Positions 27,369-34,927 of a stretch of DNA of 64,000 nt are shown here, in pieces (within the stretch, counting starts at the first letter, position 1; every line of letters begins with the position of its first letter). This stretch comes from Haloarcula limicola (lineage in GTDB: Archaea > Halobacteriota > Halobacteria > Halobacteriales > Haloarculaceae), in NCBI RefSeq assembly GCF_010119205.1, contig NZ_WRXM01000001.1, forward strand, positions 248,001-312,000. Direction: 5' to 3'. The notes below the pieces were generated by a model. That model did not search any database, was not told the DNA's origin, and saw only the letters and a list, made by a program, of their open reading frames with translations. The position numbers were made by a program, and so were the translations under genes.

Positions 27369-27557
27369 ATGGAACCGACCGTGCGTTACTTGGTTCGTCT
27401 CGTCGTCCTCTTTCTGCTCGCCGGCGCGCTGCTCGGGGCTGGGATCTGGGCGTACTGGGGACTCGGACTGGTCGTCGGTCTCGCGGCCATCGCGGCGAGC
27501 GTCGCGCTGGTCTCCTACGCCGGCTACGACACCTATCGGCTCGCGGCCGCGGCCTGA
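27369..27557 (+). CDS. Small two-helix membrane protein
   Basis: 62 residues. Nearly all of it forms two hydrophobic helices (VRLVVLFLLAGALLGAGIWAY and GLGLVVGLAAIAASVALVSYA) with a short cytosolic-like tail (DTYRLAAAA). ATG at 27369 is the only start giving a compact protein; the longer frame overlaps the EamA gene. It follows the transporter by 73 bp and its stop abuts the convergent metal-transporter gene. Function unknown. Confidence 0.7.
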   Translation: MEPTVRYLVRLVVLFLLAGALLGAGIWAYWGLGLVVGLAAIAASVALVSYAGYDTYRLAAAA

Positions 27558-28424
27558 TCAGAACAGGCCGGTGACGAATCCCAGTCCCATTCCGACGAGG
27601 ACGACGGCCGAGAAGACCGGCAGATAGCCCGTGTAGGATTCGACCGTCTCCTCGAAGTGCTCGTAGCCCGCGAGCAACAGCAGCGTCAGACCGACGATGC
27701 CGACGATGACGGTGAGCGCGTACGCGCTCATCAGTTCGAGGCAGTGCGTCGACCCGGCACACAGCGCGATGATCTCGAACTCCTCCTCGTGGGCGAACCC
27801 GAGGAGGAAGGCGAACCACGCGATGCCGAGCATCCCCCGGTCGGTGGCGTCGTCGAGTTCGCCGTGTGAGTGGGAGTGGCCGCCCGCGAACGGGAGGTAT
27901 CCCTTCAGACGGGCAAAGAAGCCGTCCGGGGAGTGGTCGTGGTGGTCGTGTCCGTCGCTGTGGGTGTGCTGAGCGTGAGCGTCGCTGTGGCCGCGATGGT
28001 CGTGTCCGTGGTCGTCACTCTGTTCGTGGTCGTGATGATCGTGACCGTCGCCGTGGTCGTCCGACTCGTGCCCGTGAGAGTGGCCGTGCGTGTATTCCCT
28101 GATACCGAGCGCGATCAGGAGAACGCCGGCGACGATGCTCACCGGGCCGCCGATCTCCACGCCGGGGGCCAGCGTCAGCGGTTCGTTGACCTGCGTCAAC
28201 TCGAAGTAGGACTTGGCGTAGAAGAACACGGCGACCATGGCGATGCTGCTGACGAGGTGGCCGACGCCGATGAGGAGGCTCGCGGCGAACCCGTACAGCC
28301 ACTTGTTCGACTGGTCGAGAGCGTAGGAGGCCGCGACGGGCCAGCCGTGACCCGGTTCGACGCCGTGGACTGCGCCCAGTGCCACCGCGCCGAGAAGCAA
28401 CCCGAGGGCGTCGCCGTGCAACAT
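27558..28424 (-). CDS. NicO/RcnA-like metal transporter with His-rich loop
   Basis: 288 residues, about six transmembrane helices. Helix 1 contains GAVHGVEPGHGWPVA, matching the HX4DH-like motif region of nickel/cobalt (NicO) permeases. A central 85-residue loop (about 113-197) is packed with His and Asp (HGHSHGHESDDHGDGHDHHDH and more), a strong divalent-metal buffer. Later helices carry GFAHEEEFEIIALCAG. Probably exports or imports Ni2+/Co2+ or a similar metal; direction cannot be told. Stop is directly adjacent to the convergent small membrane gene. Confidence 0.8.
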   Translation of the reverse strand: MLHGDALGLLLGAVALGAVHGVEPGHGWPVAASYALDQSNKWLYGFAASLLIGVGHLVSSIAMVAVFFYAKSYFELTQVNEPLTLAPGVEIGGPVSIVAGVLLIALGIREYTHGHSHGHESDDHGDGHDHHDHEQSDDHGHDHRGHSDAHAQHTHSDGHDHHDHSPDGFFARLKGYLPFAGGHSHSHGELDDATDRGMLGIAWFAFLLGFAHEEEFEIIALCAGSTHCLELMSAYALTVIVGIVGLTLLLLAGYEHFEETVESYTGYLPVFSAVVLVGMGLGFVTGLF

Positions 28425-28520
28425 CAGTGTCCCTGCATTCTCGGGCGTATTCTTAGGGGTTGTTAATACTCGGTGGGGGGTTCCCTCATATTCGTCCAGG
28501 CGGCCCGATCACATTCGGTA

Positions 28521-28530
28521 AGAAATTTCT
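28521..28530 (+). promoter_or_regulatory. AT-rich promoter element of carbonic anhydrase
   Basis: AGAAATTTCT, a 10-bp palindrome, lies 24-33 bp upstream of the ATG at 28554, the TATA position for a leaderless transcript. Its symmetry could also serve an operator. Confidence 0.4.
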
Positions 28531-28553
28531 TGCTCGGCCGTGCACTGCCCGCT

Positions 28554-29234
28554 ATGCACGAGACGGTCATCGACCTGCTCGCACAGAACGAGAACCACGC
28601 CGAGGAGTTCGACTCCCGATTCGACGACGTCCAGGACGGGCAGGCCCCCGACGCCGTCACGGTCTGTTGTTCGGATTCTCGCGTTCTGCAGGACCACATC
28701 TGGGGCAACGAGGATCCCGGGCACATCTTCACCTGCGGGAACATCGGCAACCGCGTCGTCCAGCGGACCGAGGCGGGGGAAGTGGTCTCGGGCGACGTGC
28801 TCTACCCGCTGGTCCATACCGGCACCGAGACGGCCATCGTCGTCGGGCACACCAGCTGCGGCGCGGTGACGGCCACCTACGACGCCCTGACCGACGGCGT
28901 CTCGGACGCTCCGGGCATCGAACACTGCATCGATATCCTCGCGCCCCATCTGGAACCGGGCGTCGAATCGCTCCCCGACGACCTCGACCGGGCGGACGCG
29001 ATCAACCACCTCGTCGAGTACAACGTCGACCGGCAGGTCGAACTCCTCCGCGAGAGCGACGACGTGCCCGACTCTGTGGACGTCGTCGGCGTCGTCTACG
29101 ACTTCCAGGACGTCTACGGCGGCCGCCGCGGCGAGGTCCACGTCGTCAACGTCGCCGGCGAGACCGACGTCGAGACGCTCCGGGAGGACCACGACGAGAT
29201 CGCCGAGCGAATCGACCGACTCTGGGAGTACTGA
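28554..29234 (+). CDS. Beta-class carbonic anhydrase
   Basis: 226 residues from ATG at 28554. Zinc ligands Cys39 (in CCSDSR, with catalytic Asp41/Arg43), His99 and Cys102 (GHTSCGAV) are all present, so it should hydrate CO2 to bicarbonate in the cytosol. The start at 28473 would add a region overlapping the promoter and is rejected. Divergent from the metal transporter; the P19/Tp34-like gene follows after 109 bp. Possibly supplies bicarbonate to carboxylases or buffers pH. Confidence 0.93.
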   Translation: MHETVIDLLAQNENHAEEFDSRFDDVQDGQAPDAVTVCCSDSRVLQDHIWGNEDPGHIFTCGNIGNRVVQRTEAGEVVSGDVLYPLVHTGTETAIVVGHTSCGAVTATYDALTDGVSDAPGIEHCIDILAPHLEPGVESLPDDLDRADAINHLVEYNVDRQVELLRESDDVPDSVDVVGVVYDFQDVYGGRRGEVHVVNVAGETDVETLREDHDEIAERIDRLWEY

Positions 29235-29343
29235 CGGGGTCGATCCTGTCGGTCGGACGCGCAGCGGCGCTACGGTCGACAAACCCGGTAAAATGCATTT
29301 GCAAGTACGCTCGTTAGGGGTTTCAGCCCCATACACCGGCCCG

Positions 29344-29889
29344 ATGCCCGATAACCCGCAGAAACAGCCGAGCGACGAGGTGGACCGCAATCAGATCCAG
29401 CAGTCGAAGACCGAGGGCGCGGCCTACCAGACCTCGGTGGCGTACATGGCGAACACCGTCGCCAACGACGGCGGCAAGAAAGAGGCCGGCGAGTACGTAA
29501 TCGGCTACGCTCAGGAAGAGGCCGAAGGGATGTACGAACTCGTCGAGGAGGGCGAGTTCGAGTTCGTCGAACCCGACGACGAGAACTGTCACCTCGAAGT
29601 CGTCGTCGCCGACGCCGGCGACGAGCGGTTCGTCCCGTACTGCGACGTGAGCGCGACGCTCGAACGCCACGGCGAGGAGTACGGTCCCTTCGACCTCTCC
29701 TTCCTCTGGCACCCCGGCGTCTACCACTACGGGTCGAACGTCGAGGTCCCCGGAAGCGGGACGTACGACCTCCACGTCACCGTCGAACCGCCGGAGTTCC
29801 ACCGCCACGACGAGCAGAACGGCGACCGCTACGGCGAGACGGCAGAGGTCACCTTCGAGGAGATCGGCGTCGAGGCCGGCCAGGACTGA
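29344..29889 (+). CDS. P19/Tp34-like iron-transport-associated protein
   Basis: 181 residues. The C-terminal 120 residues follow the P19/Tp34 fold: FVPYCDVSATLERHGEEYGP, then HPGVYHYGSNVEVPGSGTYDL and VTVEPPEFHRH. These proteins bind iron or copper outside the membrane and partner with FTR1-like permeases. Here no signal peptide or lipobox is visible; the N terminus (DNPQKQPSDEVDRNQIQQ) is hydrophilic, so it may be cytosolic or exported by an unrecognised route. No permease gene is adjacent. Confidence 0.72.
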   Translation: MPDNPQKQPSDEVDRNQIQQSKTEGAAYQTSVAYMANTVANDGGKKEAGEYVIGYAQEEAEGMYELVEEGEFEFVEPDDENCHLEVVVADAGDERFVPYCDVSATLERHGEEYGPFDLSFLWHPGVYHYGSNVEVPGSGTYDLHVTVEPPEFHRHDEQNGDRYGETAEVTFEEIGVEAGQD

Positions 29890-30222
29890 CGGCAGTCACA
29901 GTCACCGTCGTCCTCTGGCGGTTACCGAAGCCGGGCACCGCCTCACCGACGATATTTTGCCGGCGTCCTTCGAACTCTCCGAGAAGAGGGGAGGACGACC
30001 TCTCGGACGCGGAGCCGTCGACCGCCCCTTCTGTCAGCGGTAGCGAAACGCTCAAGCAGCGCGGTAACGGACCGAACGAGAACCCGAGCAGAGCCGTTGA
30101 TTTCCGAGGTGGTCGTGCCGCCGGGAACAGACGGACGCATTCGACAGAGCTACCCGTGTCTGTTCGAAGATATGCCGTATCGGAGCCTCACCGGGTACCA
30201 ACACGACTGAACCCGAATATCT
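29890..30222. other. Non-coding region before PiT gene
   Basis: About 330 bp without a credible gene; minus-strand short frames encode Arg-rich sequence. An AT-containing GAAGATATGCCGTAT near 30165-30180 may belong to the promoter of the phosphate transporter gene. Nothing else is apparent. Confidence 0.5.
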
Positions 30223-31431
30223 ATGTCATCAGTGATCGGAATCGTCGCCGTCGCCCTCGTTGCATCGCTCTTCATGTCGTTTACCGTCGGGGCGAACAGT
30301 AACTCCGCGCCGATCGCGCCGGCTGTCGGGGCGAACGCGCTATCTACCTTACGGGGGGCGCTCCTGGTCGGAATCGTCGCCGGCCTCGGCGCTGTCGCAC
30401 AGGGCGGCAGTATCTCGGAAACTATCGGCCACGGGCTGGTGACCGGCGTGACGATCACCCCGTTGGCCGCGACCGCGACGCTCCTCACGGCAGCCACGCT
30501 CATCACCATCGGAAACTCTCGCGGCTATCCCATCCCCTCCGCGTTCACGGTGACCGGTGCGGCGATCGGTGCAGGTGTCGCTCTGGGCGGCGGCTTCGCG
30601 GTCGTAACGTACGCCAAGATTCTGGGGTTTTGGTTCGCGATACCAGTCGTCGAGGGCGTCCTCGCGTACGGACTCGCCTGGCTGTTGCTGAACGAGAGGG
30701 TCTCGGAGACGCTGAGTATCCCGCTGCTCGCCGGCGGCGTCGGCTACGCGCTCGCCAACATCCAGCTATCGTTTCTCCCGGCACCGCAGAGCACGCAAGG
30801 GTCGATCGCCGGCGTCGTCACCCGCCAATTCGATGTCGCGTCGACTGGGGTCGGCGAAGCCGGAGTCGTACTCGTCGGAGGTGTGATCGGTCTTCTAACG
30901 ATCGCGGTGGTCTACTGGCAACTTCGGCGCGATGTCACGACCGGGATCAATCGGATGCTGGTCGCGCTTGCCCTCGTCGTCGTGTTCACCAGCGGCGGGT
31001 CCCAGGTCGGGCTCGCCACCGGGCCGCTGGAATCCGTGTTCGAATCGTCGCTCGGTCTGCCCTCACTATACCTGCTCGGGCTCGGGGGCTTCGGAATCCT
31101 CCTCGGTGGCTGGTTCCGGTCGCCGCGCCTCATTCAGGCCGTGGCCCGCGAGTACGCCTCGCTCGGTCCGAAGCGCTCGATAGCCGCATTCATCCCCGCG
31201 TTTCTCGTCGCTCAGGCTGCGATCACGCTCGGCTATCCCATCTCGTTCAACAAGGTGATGATCTCCAGTATCGTCGGGGCCGGACTGGTCGGCGGGTCGT
31301 CGAACTCGGGCGGCGTGTCCACCGCGAAGACCGGATACACGGTCGGGGCGTGGATCGTCTCGATGGTCGGCGGCGGCGCGATCAGCTTCGCGCTCTATCA
31401 CGCGCTCGCGGCCGTCCCGGGACTGGGATAG
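30223..31431 (+). CDS. PiT-family inorganic phosphate transporter
   Basis: 402 residues, about ten transmembrane helices. Two GANxNA-type repeats mark the PiT fold: FTVGANSNSAPIAPAVGANAL near the N terminus and a diverged IVGAGLVGGSSNSGGVST near the C terminus, in inverted topology. Imports phosphate with cations. PiT genes are commonly paired with a PhoU-like regulator, absent here (a PhoU homologue lies at 48.2 kb). It is the last clearly chromosomal-type gene before the accessory stretch beginning at 31.4 kb. Confidence 0.9.
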   Translation: MSSVIGIVAVALVASLFMSFTVGANSNSAPIAPAVGANALSTLRGALLVGIVAGLGAVAQGGSISETIGHGLVTGVTITPLAATATLLTAATLITIGNSRGYPIPSAFTVTGAAIGAGVALGGGFAVVTYAKILGFWFAIPVVEGVLAYGLAWLLLNERVSETLSIPLLAGGVGYALANIQLSFLPAPQSTQGSIAGVVTRQFDVASTGVGEAGVVLVGGVIGLLTIAVVYWQLRRDVTTGINRMLVALALVVVFTSGGSQVGLATGPLESVFESSLGLPSLYLLGLGGFGILLGGWFRSPRLIQAVAREYASLGPKRSIAAFIPAFLVAQAAITLGYPISFNKVMISSIVGAGLVGGSSNSGGVSTAKTGYTVGAWIVSMVGGGAISFALYHALAAVPGLG

Positions 31432-31761
31432 TCAGACGCTCTGAAGCGTGACGAGGTCTTCGACCGCCGCGCTTCGCTTCATCTCGTCCCACGTCTCGAA
31501 GTCGGTCGTCCGAGCCACGAACGCGTTACGTTCGTCCGCCGAGAGCCGTTGGACGCCCTCGATGGTGTCCTGGTTACACGGGCAGGCCACACAGAACCCG
31601 TCGACCGAACTGAACTGCGTGCGGCGACGCATGAACGTCTCCGAGGCGACTCGCTCGCGAGAGCCGGAAATCCACGTCTCCAGTGTGAACGCCCGTTCGA
31701 TTGCCCTCCTGAGGGCGGTGTGCAGTGAGTCGTGGGTCTTGACCCCCGAGTCAAGAACCAT
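31432..31761 (-). CDS. Hypothetical protein with CxxCxC motif
   Basis: 109 residues, not recognised. Contains FCVACPCNQDT (a CxxCxC cluster that could hold a metal) between two basic helical segments, and ends in an acidic helix (FETWDEMKRSAAVEDLVTLQ). The composition is less acidic than in the neighbours, and a competing plus-strand frame covers the same bases. I prefer the minus strand because its start (MVLDSG) follows an AT-containing spacer and its stop abuts the PiT stop. Confidence 0.45.
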   Translation of the reverse strand: MVLDSGVKTHDSLHTALRRAIERAFTLETWISGSRERVASETFMRRRTQFSSVDGFCVACPCNQDTIEGVQRLSADERNAFVARTTDFETWDEMKRSAAVEDLVTLQSV

Positions 31762-31886
31762 ATCTCGTGCATGTGTCCCAAGCCACGTAAGCGTCAGGGG
31801 TGGACGGCTTCGAGACTCCGGCCGTAGAGACTAGTCGGCTGGCTCGCGTCGTTTCGGCCCACACACGCACTAAGACTGCCTGCCCC

Positions 31887-31894
31887 ATATTTAA
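31887..31894 (+). promoter_or_regulatory. TATA-like element of the Cys-repeat protein gene
   Basis: ATATTTAA. A transcript beginning about 27 bp downstream would start near 31917, leaving a 15-nt leader before the ATG at 31932; the in-frame ATG at 31905 would lie upstream of that start. This favours the shorter protein. Confidence 0.45.
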
Positions 31895-31931
31895 CTGTCT
31901 GAAAATGGACATATCTCGCGTACTTTCCGAA

Positions 31932-32750
31932 ATGAAGAGAAACCAAGTGGTGATAGTGGCAGCGCTGGCCGTCGTCATCGGTCTCGGTGTCGGTGGCGTC
32001 GCCGGGACCCCAGCGAGCGACTCGTCCGGCGGAGTGGCGGTCGTCGATCAGTCGACGGAGAATATCTGCGACGTCGAGGACTTCAGGGAGAGTAGTACCA
32101 TCGACGACGGCCACATAACCGGGGACTGTGAGGTAACCGCCGGAGTGGTGAAGGTGACGAACGAATCCACCGTCGGTACCCTGCGCGTCGGAACAGGGAC
32201 GGCTGTCGTGGTCACGGACGGATCCGCGGTCGAAGATCTCGTCCGCGGGACCGATACAGACGTGACGGTCCGGGACCGATCCAGCGTCACGTTATCCGGA
32301 GAGCGCACCGCTACCGAGAGGACCGACACGCGAGCGGAAGACGTCGTCGTGGATTCGTCCGTCCGAGTTGCCGACGGGTCCACGCTCCAGGTCTGCGACC
32401 GGGAGGACTTCGCCGAGGACATCACCCGGTCGGTTCGCGGCGGCGGGTCCACGCAGCGCTGTACGGTCAGCGTCGTCGAAAGCTCGAACGTGACGGTCGT
32501 TGACGGCTCCGCTATCGAGATCTGTGATCAAGAGGACTTCGCTGAAGACATCGAGGCCCCGGTCAGGAACAGCGGTATCACCCAGAACTGTACGTTCAGC
32601 GCCTCCGAGGAATCGAACGTGACGGTCACTGACGGCTCCAGGATCCGAGGTACGAATAGTACCAGGGGATTATATACGAACGCGGATGCGGACGCCGGAT
32701 CCCGCGACCGTCCGAGCCGAACCGTTCAGAGAGATGCCGACATGAATTAG
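31932..32750 (+). CDS. Secreted protein with three Cys-pair repeats
   Basis: 272 residues from the ATG chosen by promoter position. A Sec-type signal (KRNQVVIVAALAVVIGLGVG) precedes a Ser/Thr/Asp-rich mature region with several N-glycosylation sites. Three repeats carry paired cysteines: 46/66, 155/177 and 198/220. Repeats 2 and 3 are closest (VCDREDFAEDI and ICDQEDFAEDI, each followed 22 residues on by CT), with period 43. Cysteine pairs suggest disulfides outside the cell. Alternating short hydrophobic VxVxDGS strands between repeats look like a beta-helix or ladder. No homologous family is recognised. It borders the accessory island. Confidence 0.75.
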   Translation: MKRNQVVIVAALAVVIGLGVGGVAGTPASDSSGGVAVVDQSTENICDVEDFRESSTIDDGHITGDCEVTAGVVKVTNESTVGTLRVGTGTAVVVTDGSAVEDLVRGTDTDVTVRDRSSVTLSGERTATERTDTRAEDVVVDSSVRVADGSTLQVCDREDFAEDITRSVRGGGSTQRCTVSVVESSNVTVVDGSAIEICDQEDFAEDIEAPVRNSGITQNCTFSASEESNVTVTDGSRIRGTNSTRGLYTNADADAGSRDRPSRTVQRDADMN

Positions 32751-32826
32751 GCGGAACCGCGCTCGGAGGTTTTCGGACGCAATCCGATATCGCGAAACCG
32801 TATCGATAACGCTCGGACTACCGACT

Positions 32827-32856
32827 CTAGCGCTGCTCGACCTTATTCAGCTCGAC
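32827..32856 (-). repeat. aroQ 3'-end remnant C
   Basis: Reading this strand gives VELNKVEQR followed by a stop, matching the last codons of aroQ (VELNKV/IELNKV). It lies 765 bp beyond remnant B. See the repeats at 33592 and 34889; between B and C lies vapBC. Confidence 0.75.
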
Positions 32857-32923
32857 AAAATCCACTATGGATCGGCTCGAAACCATCTGTGGAATGGTAC
32901 AGAAAACTATCTAGTGGTAAGAT

Positions 32924-32930
32924 TCTTATT
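32924..32930 (+). promoter_or_regulatory. Promoter of vapBC
   Basis: TCTTATT in an AT-rich stretch (32900-32945) centred about 26 bp upstream of the vapB ATG, so the transcript is probably leaderless. The surrounding imperfect symmetry (GTGG before, CCAC after) may be the VapB operator. Confidence 0.4.
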
Positions 32931-32952
32931 CTATTCCACCATAGTCCACTCT

Positions 32953-33198
32953 ATGTCAGCGGAGACGGACCGTCAGGGTCGGCTGTACATTCCCAAGGAG
33001 GTACGGGAGAAGTACGGCGAGAGGTATCACATCGTGACCTACGAGGACAGGATCGAACTCATCCCAGTCTCGGACGACCCGCTCGCCGCCGTCCGTGAGG
33101 CGGCAGGTGGTCTCCGTGATGCGTCCGTCGAGGAGATCCGTGAGGACATCGAAGCGGAAGCCAAAGCTAAGGCCCGAGAGAAGGACACCGATAGATGA
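32953..33198 (+). CDS. AbrB/VapB-type antitoxin
   Basis: 81 residues. The first 50 residues form an AbrB/SpoVT swapped-hairpin DNA-binding domain (ETDRQGRLYIPKEVREKYGE, RYHIVTYEDRIELIPV); the acidic helical tail (ASVEEIREDIEAEAKAKARE) would wrap the toxin. It should neutralise the VapC toxin and repress its own promoter. Stop overlaps vapC by 4 bp (ATGA). Sits between aroQ-end remnants B and C. Confidence 0.85.
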   Translation: MSAETDRQGRLYIPKEVREKYGERYHIVTYEDRIELIPVSDDPLAAVREAAGGLRDASVEEIREDIEAEAKAKAREKDTDR

Positions 33199-33581
33199 CG
33201 GTGTACGTCGAGACGGACTTCCTGCTCGCACTCGCCAAGGATTCCGACTGGTTGCAGAGTTCGGCGGAGGAGGCACTCGACGAGTACGAGGTCGAAACGT
33301 CGGCGTTCTCGTATCTCGAACTCGTCCTCGCCCGAGAACGCTACGAGTTCGACTACGTGCCGTTAGTGGCGAACCTGCTCGAACTCGTCCCCGTGCGAGA
33401 CGAGGAGGAGAAGCAGGTGGTTCTGAAGGCCGTCAACTACTACGACGAGGGGATGACGCCGTTCGACGCGTTCCATGCGGCGACTGCGGAGACGCGGGGA
33501 ATGGACGTACTCTCGTCGGAGAGAGACTACGAGGATATCGAAGTATCGAGAGTGTCGCTGGAACCGAGCGACGAGGAGTAA
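33195..33581 (+). CDS. vapC: VapC-type PIN-domain toxin
   Basis: 128 residues, PIN ribonuclease fold with four conserved acids: Asp8 (YVETDFLLALAK), Glu42 (YLELVLARE), Asp91 (TPFDAFHAATAE) and Asp111 (SSERDYEDI). It should cleave RNA with Mg2+ when not held by its antitoxin. Translationally coupled to vapB. The pair is a small mobile-type cassette on the plus strand inside an array otherwise read on the minus strand. Confidence 0.88.
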   Translation: MTVYVETDFLLALAKDSDWLQSSAEEALDEYEVETSAFSYLELVLARERYEFDYVPLVANLLELVPVRDEEEKQVVLKAVNYYDEGMTPFDAFHAATAETRGMDVLSSERDYEDIEVSRVSLEPSDEE

Positions 33582-33591
33582 TCTCGACGCC

Positions 33592-33630
33592 TCAACGGTT
33601 CTCGCGCTGCTCCACCTTGTTCAGTTCAAT
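33592..33630 (-). repeat. aroQ 3'-end remnant B
   Basis: Minus strand encodes IELNKVEQRENR then a stop; the real aroQ end is IELNKVKQRESR and stop. Ten of 12 residues match. At DNA level the match is weaker, with differences mostly at synonymous positions, as if copied from the aroQ of another strain. Upstream of the Ile codon homology ends abruptly. Confidence 0.8.
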
Positions 33631-33729
33631 AACTCACGTAACACGGTCGCGTGTACTTTTCCGGTATCCAAGTATCCCTTCTGTGGTAGTTGGTGATCGT
33701 TCATCTCTCTCGCGTCCGAACAGTTGTGT

Positions 33730-34515
33730 TCACTCGTCGTTCGCAGTGCTCGTAAGGATTAGTTCGGTCGCCTCGTCGGGAGCGTCCCAATGAGGGTAAT
33801 GCCCACTGTCCTCGAACCAGTACAACTGAGCGTTGGGGAACCTGTCCAGCGCGCGTTTTGCCTGCCTGGGCAGGGTAACTCGATCCTTGCGACCCCATCC
33901 GATTACGACCGATCCCGGTGTGGAGTCCGTCCCCGGTTGGCTCGGGCCGAACGCCAACCGACGAAGTAGTTCGTCAAACGACGGGGAGTCGGCGAAGGTC
34001 CGCATCTCCTCTCGTGTGACCTCGGCGGAGAGGTCCCAGGGCCGTGCCGAGAGTTGAATCAGGAGCATGGTCCGACCGACGGCGCTCCCCATCAGCCGGT
34101 CCATCACGGGTTGGAGGAGGCGAACGAGACGTATCGAGGGGGCGAGCGTCGCGTAGAAGAAGTACCGCTCCCACCCCTTCCAGAACCCACCGGGATCGAG
34201 TGCAACGGTTGTGCCGACCTCCCCGCGGCGCGCGAGTTCGAGGACGAGTCGCGCTCCCATCGAGTTGCCGACCACGTCGACGCCGGCGAGGTCGTTCGCA
34301 TCGAGAAACGACGTGACGGCATCGGCAAGGGTGTCGATGGATACTTCACCGGAGAGCGCCGGCGTCTCCCCGTGACCCGGGAGGTCCACTGCGACGACTT
34401 CCCGTTCGGCGGCCAACCCGTCGAGGATGGGGGTCCACGTCCGCCAACTCCCGCCCAGTCCGTGGATCAAGAGTAACGGTTCACCGGACCCGCGACGGAC
34501 GTGATTCATCTCCAT
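33730..34515 (-). CDS. Alpha/beta hydrolase
   Basis: 261 residues. Oxyanion segment LLLIHGLGGSWRTW, nucleophile elbow GNSMG (Ser), an acid probably in WGRKDRVT, and catalytic His in DSGHYPHWD give a complete triad. A cap domain lies between (GWERYFFYATLAPSIRLVRLL). Substrate unknown; similar to haloarchaeal esterases and haloalkane-like hydrolases. It lies between aroQ and remnant B, reading in the same direction as aroQ. ATG at 34515 is followed by another at 34509, either possible. Confidence 0.85.
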   Translation of the reverse strand: MEMNHVRRGSGEPLLLIHGLGGSWRTWTPILDGLAAEREVVAVDLPGHGETPALSGEVSIDTLADAVTSFLDANDLAGVDVVGNSMGARLVLELARRGEVGTTVALDPGGFWKGWERYFFYATLAPSIRLVRLLQPVMDRLMGSAVGRTMLLIQLSARPWDLSAEVTREEMRTFADSPSFDELLRRLAFGPSQPGTDSTPGSVVIGWGRKDRVTLPRQAKRALDRFPNAQLYWFEDSGHYPHWDAPDEATELILTSTANDE

Positions 34516-34888
34516 ACACTACTGGGGGGGCTCCAGGGTTGTATCAGTTCGTGTACGAAATCGAAACTCGTCGTCGCGGGCCGCTCGCGGTTGTCCACGA
34601 ACAGCGATCCTGCGTCAGGGGATGTTGGCCACTGAACGACATCTGATTGAACGGAATACGGTCGCAATCCGACCGTCGTGTCGAGGCCCATCGGCAGAGA
34701 CTCGATACCGCTGGCGTTCCTGACTCGTGAGTCGCCAGTCGAGCCCCGCCAGTCGATGAGTCAGGCAGTCGACCGACCGACGGTTGCGTCGGGGCCCAGC
34801 AGGAGGGTCCCGTCCAGTGACTCGAGGCCGATGTTGTACTCGTTAGCTCCGTAGATACAGGTGCGTAAACGGGACGTCCGGGTCCCTA
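34516..34888 (-). pseudogene. Possible decayed reading frame downstream of aroQ
   Basis: No intact gene, but one minus-strand frame runs through the region with a single TGA at 34761-34763. It carries haloarchaeal-like codon bias before the stop (ACEYNIG-type: GANEYNIGLESL, then GTLLLGPDATVG) and, after it, a similar string (GIESLPMGLDTTVG). The two segments look like diverged copies of one unit. Start and function cannot be identified. It could also be non-coding. Confidence 0.35.
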
Positions 34889-34927
34889 CTACCTGCTTTC
34901 CCGCTGCTTTACCTTGTTCAGCTCGAT
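34889..34927 (-). repeat. aroQ 3'-end segment A (inside intact aroQ)
   Basis: The last 12 codons and stop of aroQ. Two partial copies, B (33592-33630) and C (32827-32856), lie downstream in the same orientation. Conservation is at the peptide level and includes the stop, suggesting this segment is an integration target. Confidence 0.8.

Noticed and set aside
27837-28100. Dense GTGGTCGTG-type repeat resembling a CRISPR or minisatellite
   Set aside because: It encodes the His/Asp-rich loop of the metal transporter; repetition follows from CAC/GAC codons, without spacers.
31448-31834. Plus-strand alternative to the CxxCxC protein
   Set aside because: Ser/Arg-rich, not acidic, and overlaps the promoter of the following gene; still not fully excluded.
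32751-34888. Insertion sequence or phage element
   Set aside because: No transposase, integrase or terminal inverted repeats are seen; the aroQ-end direct repeats fit site-directed insertion better.
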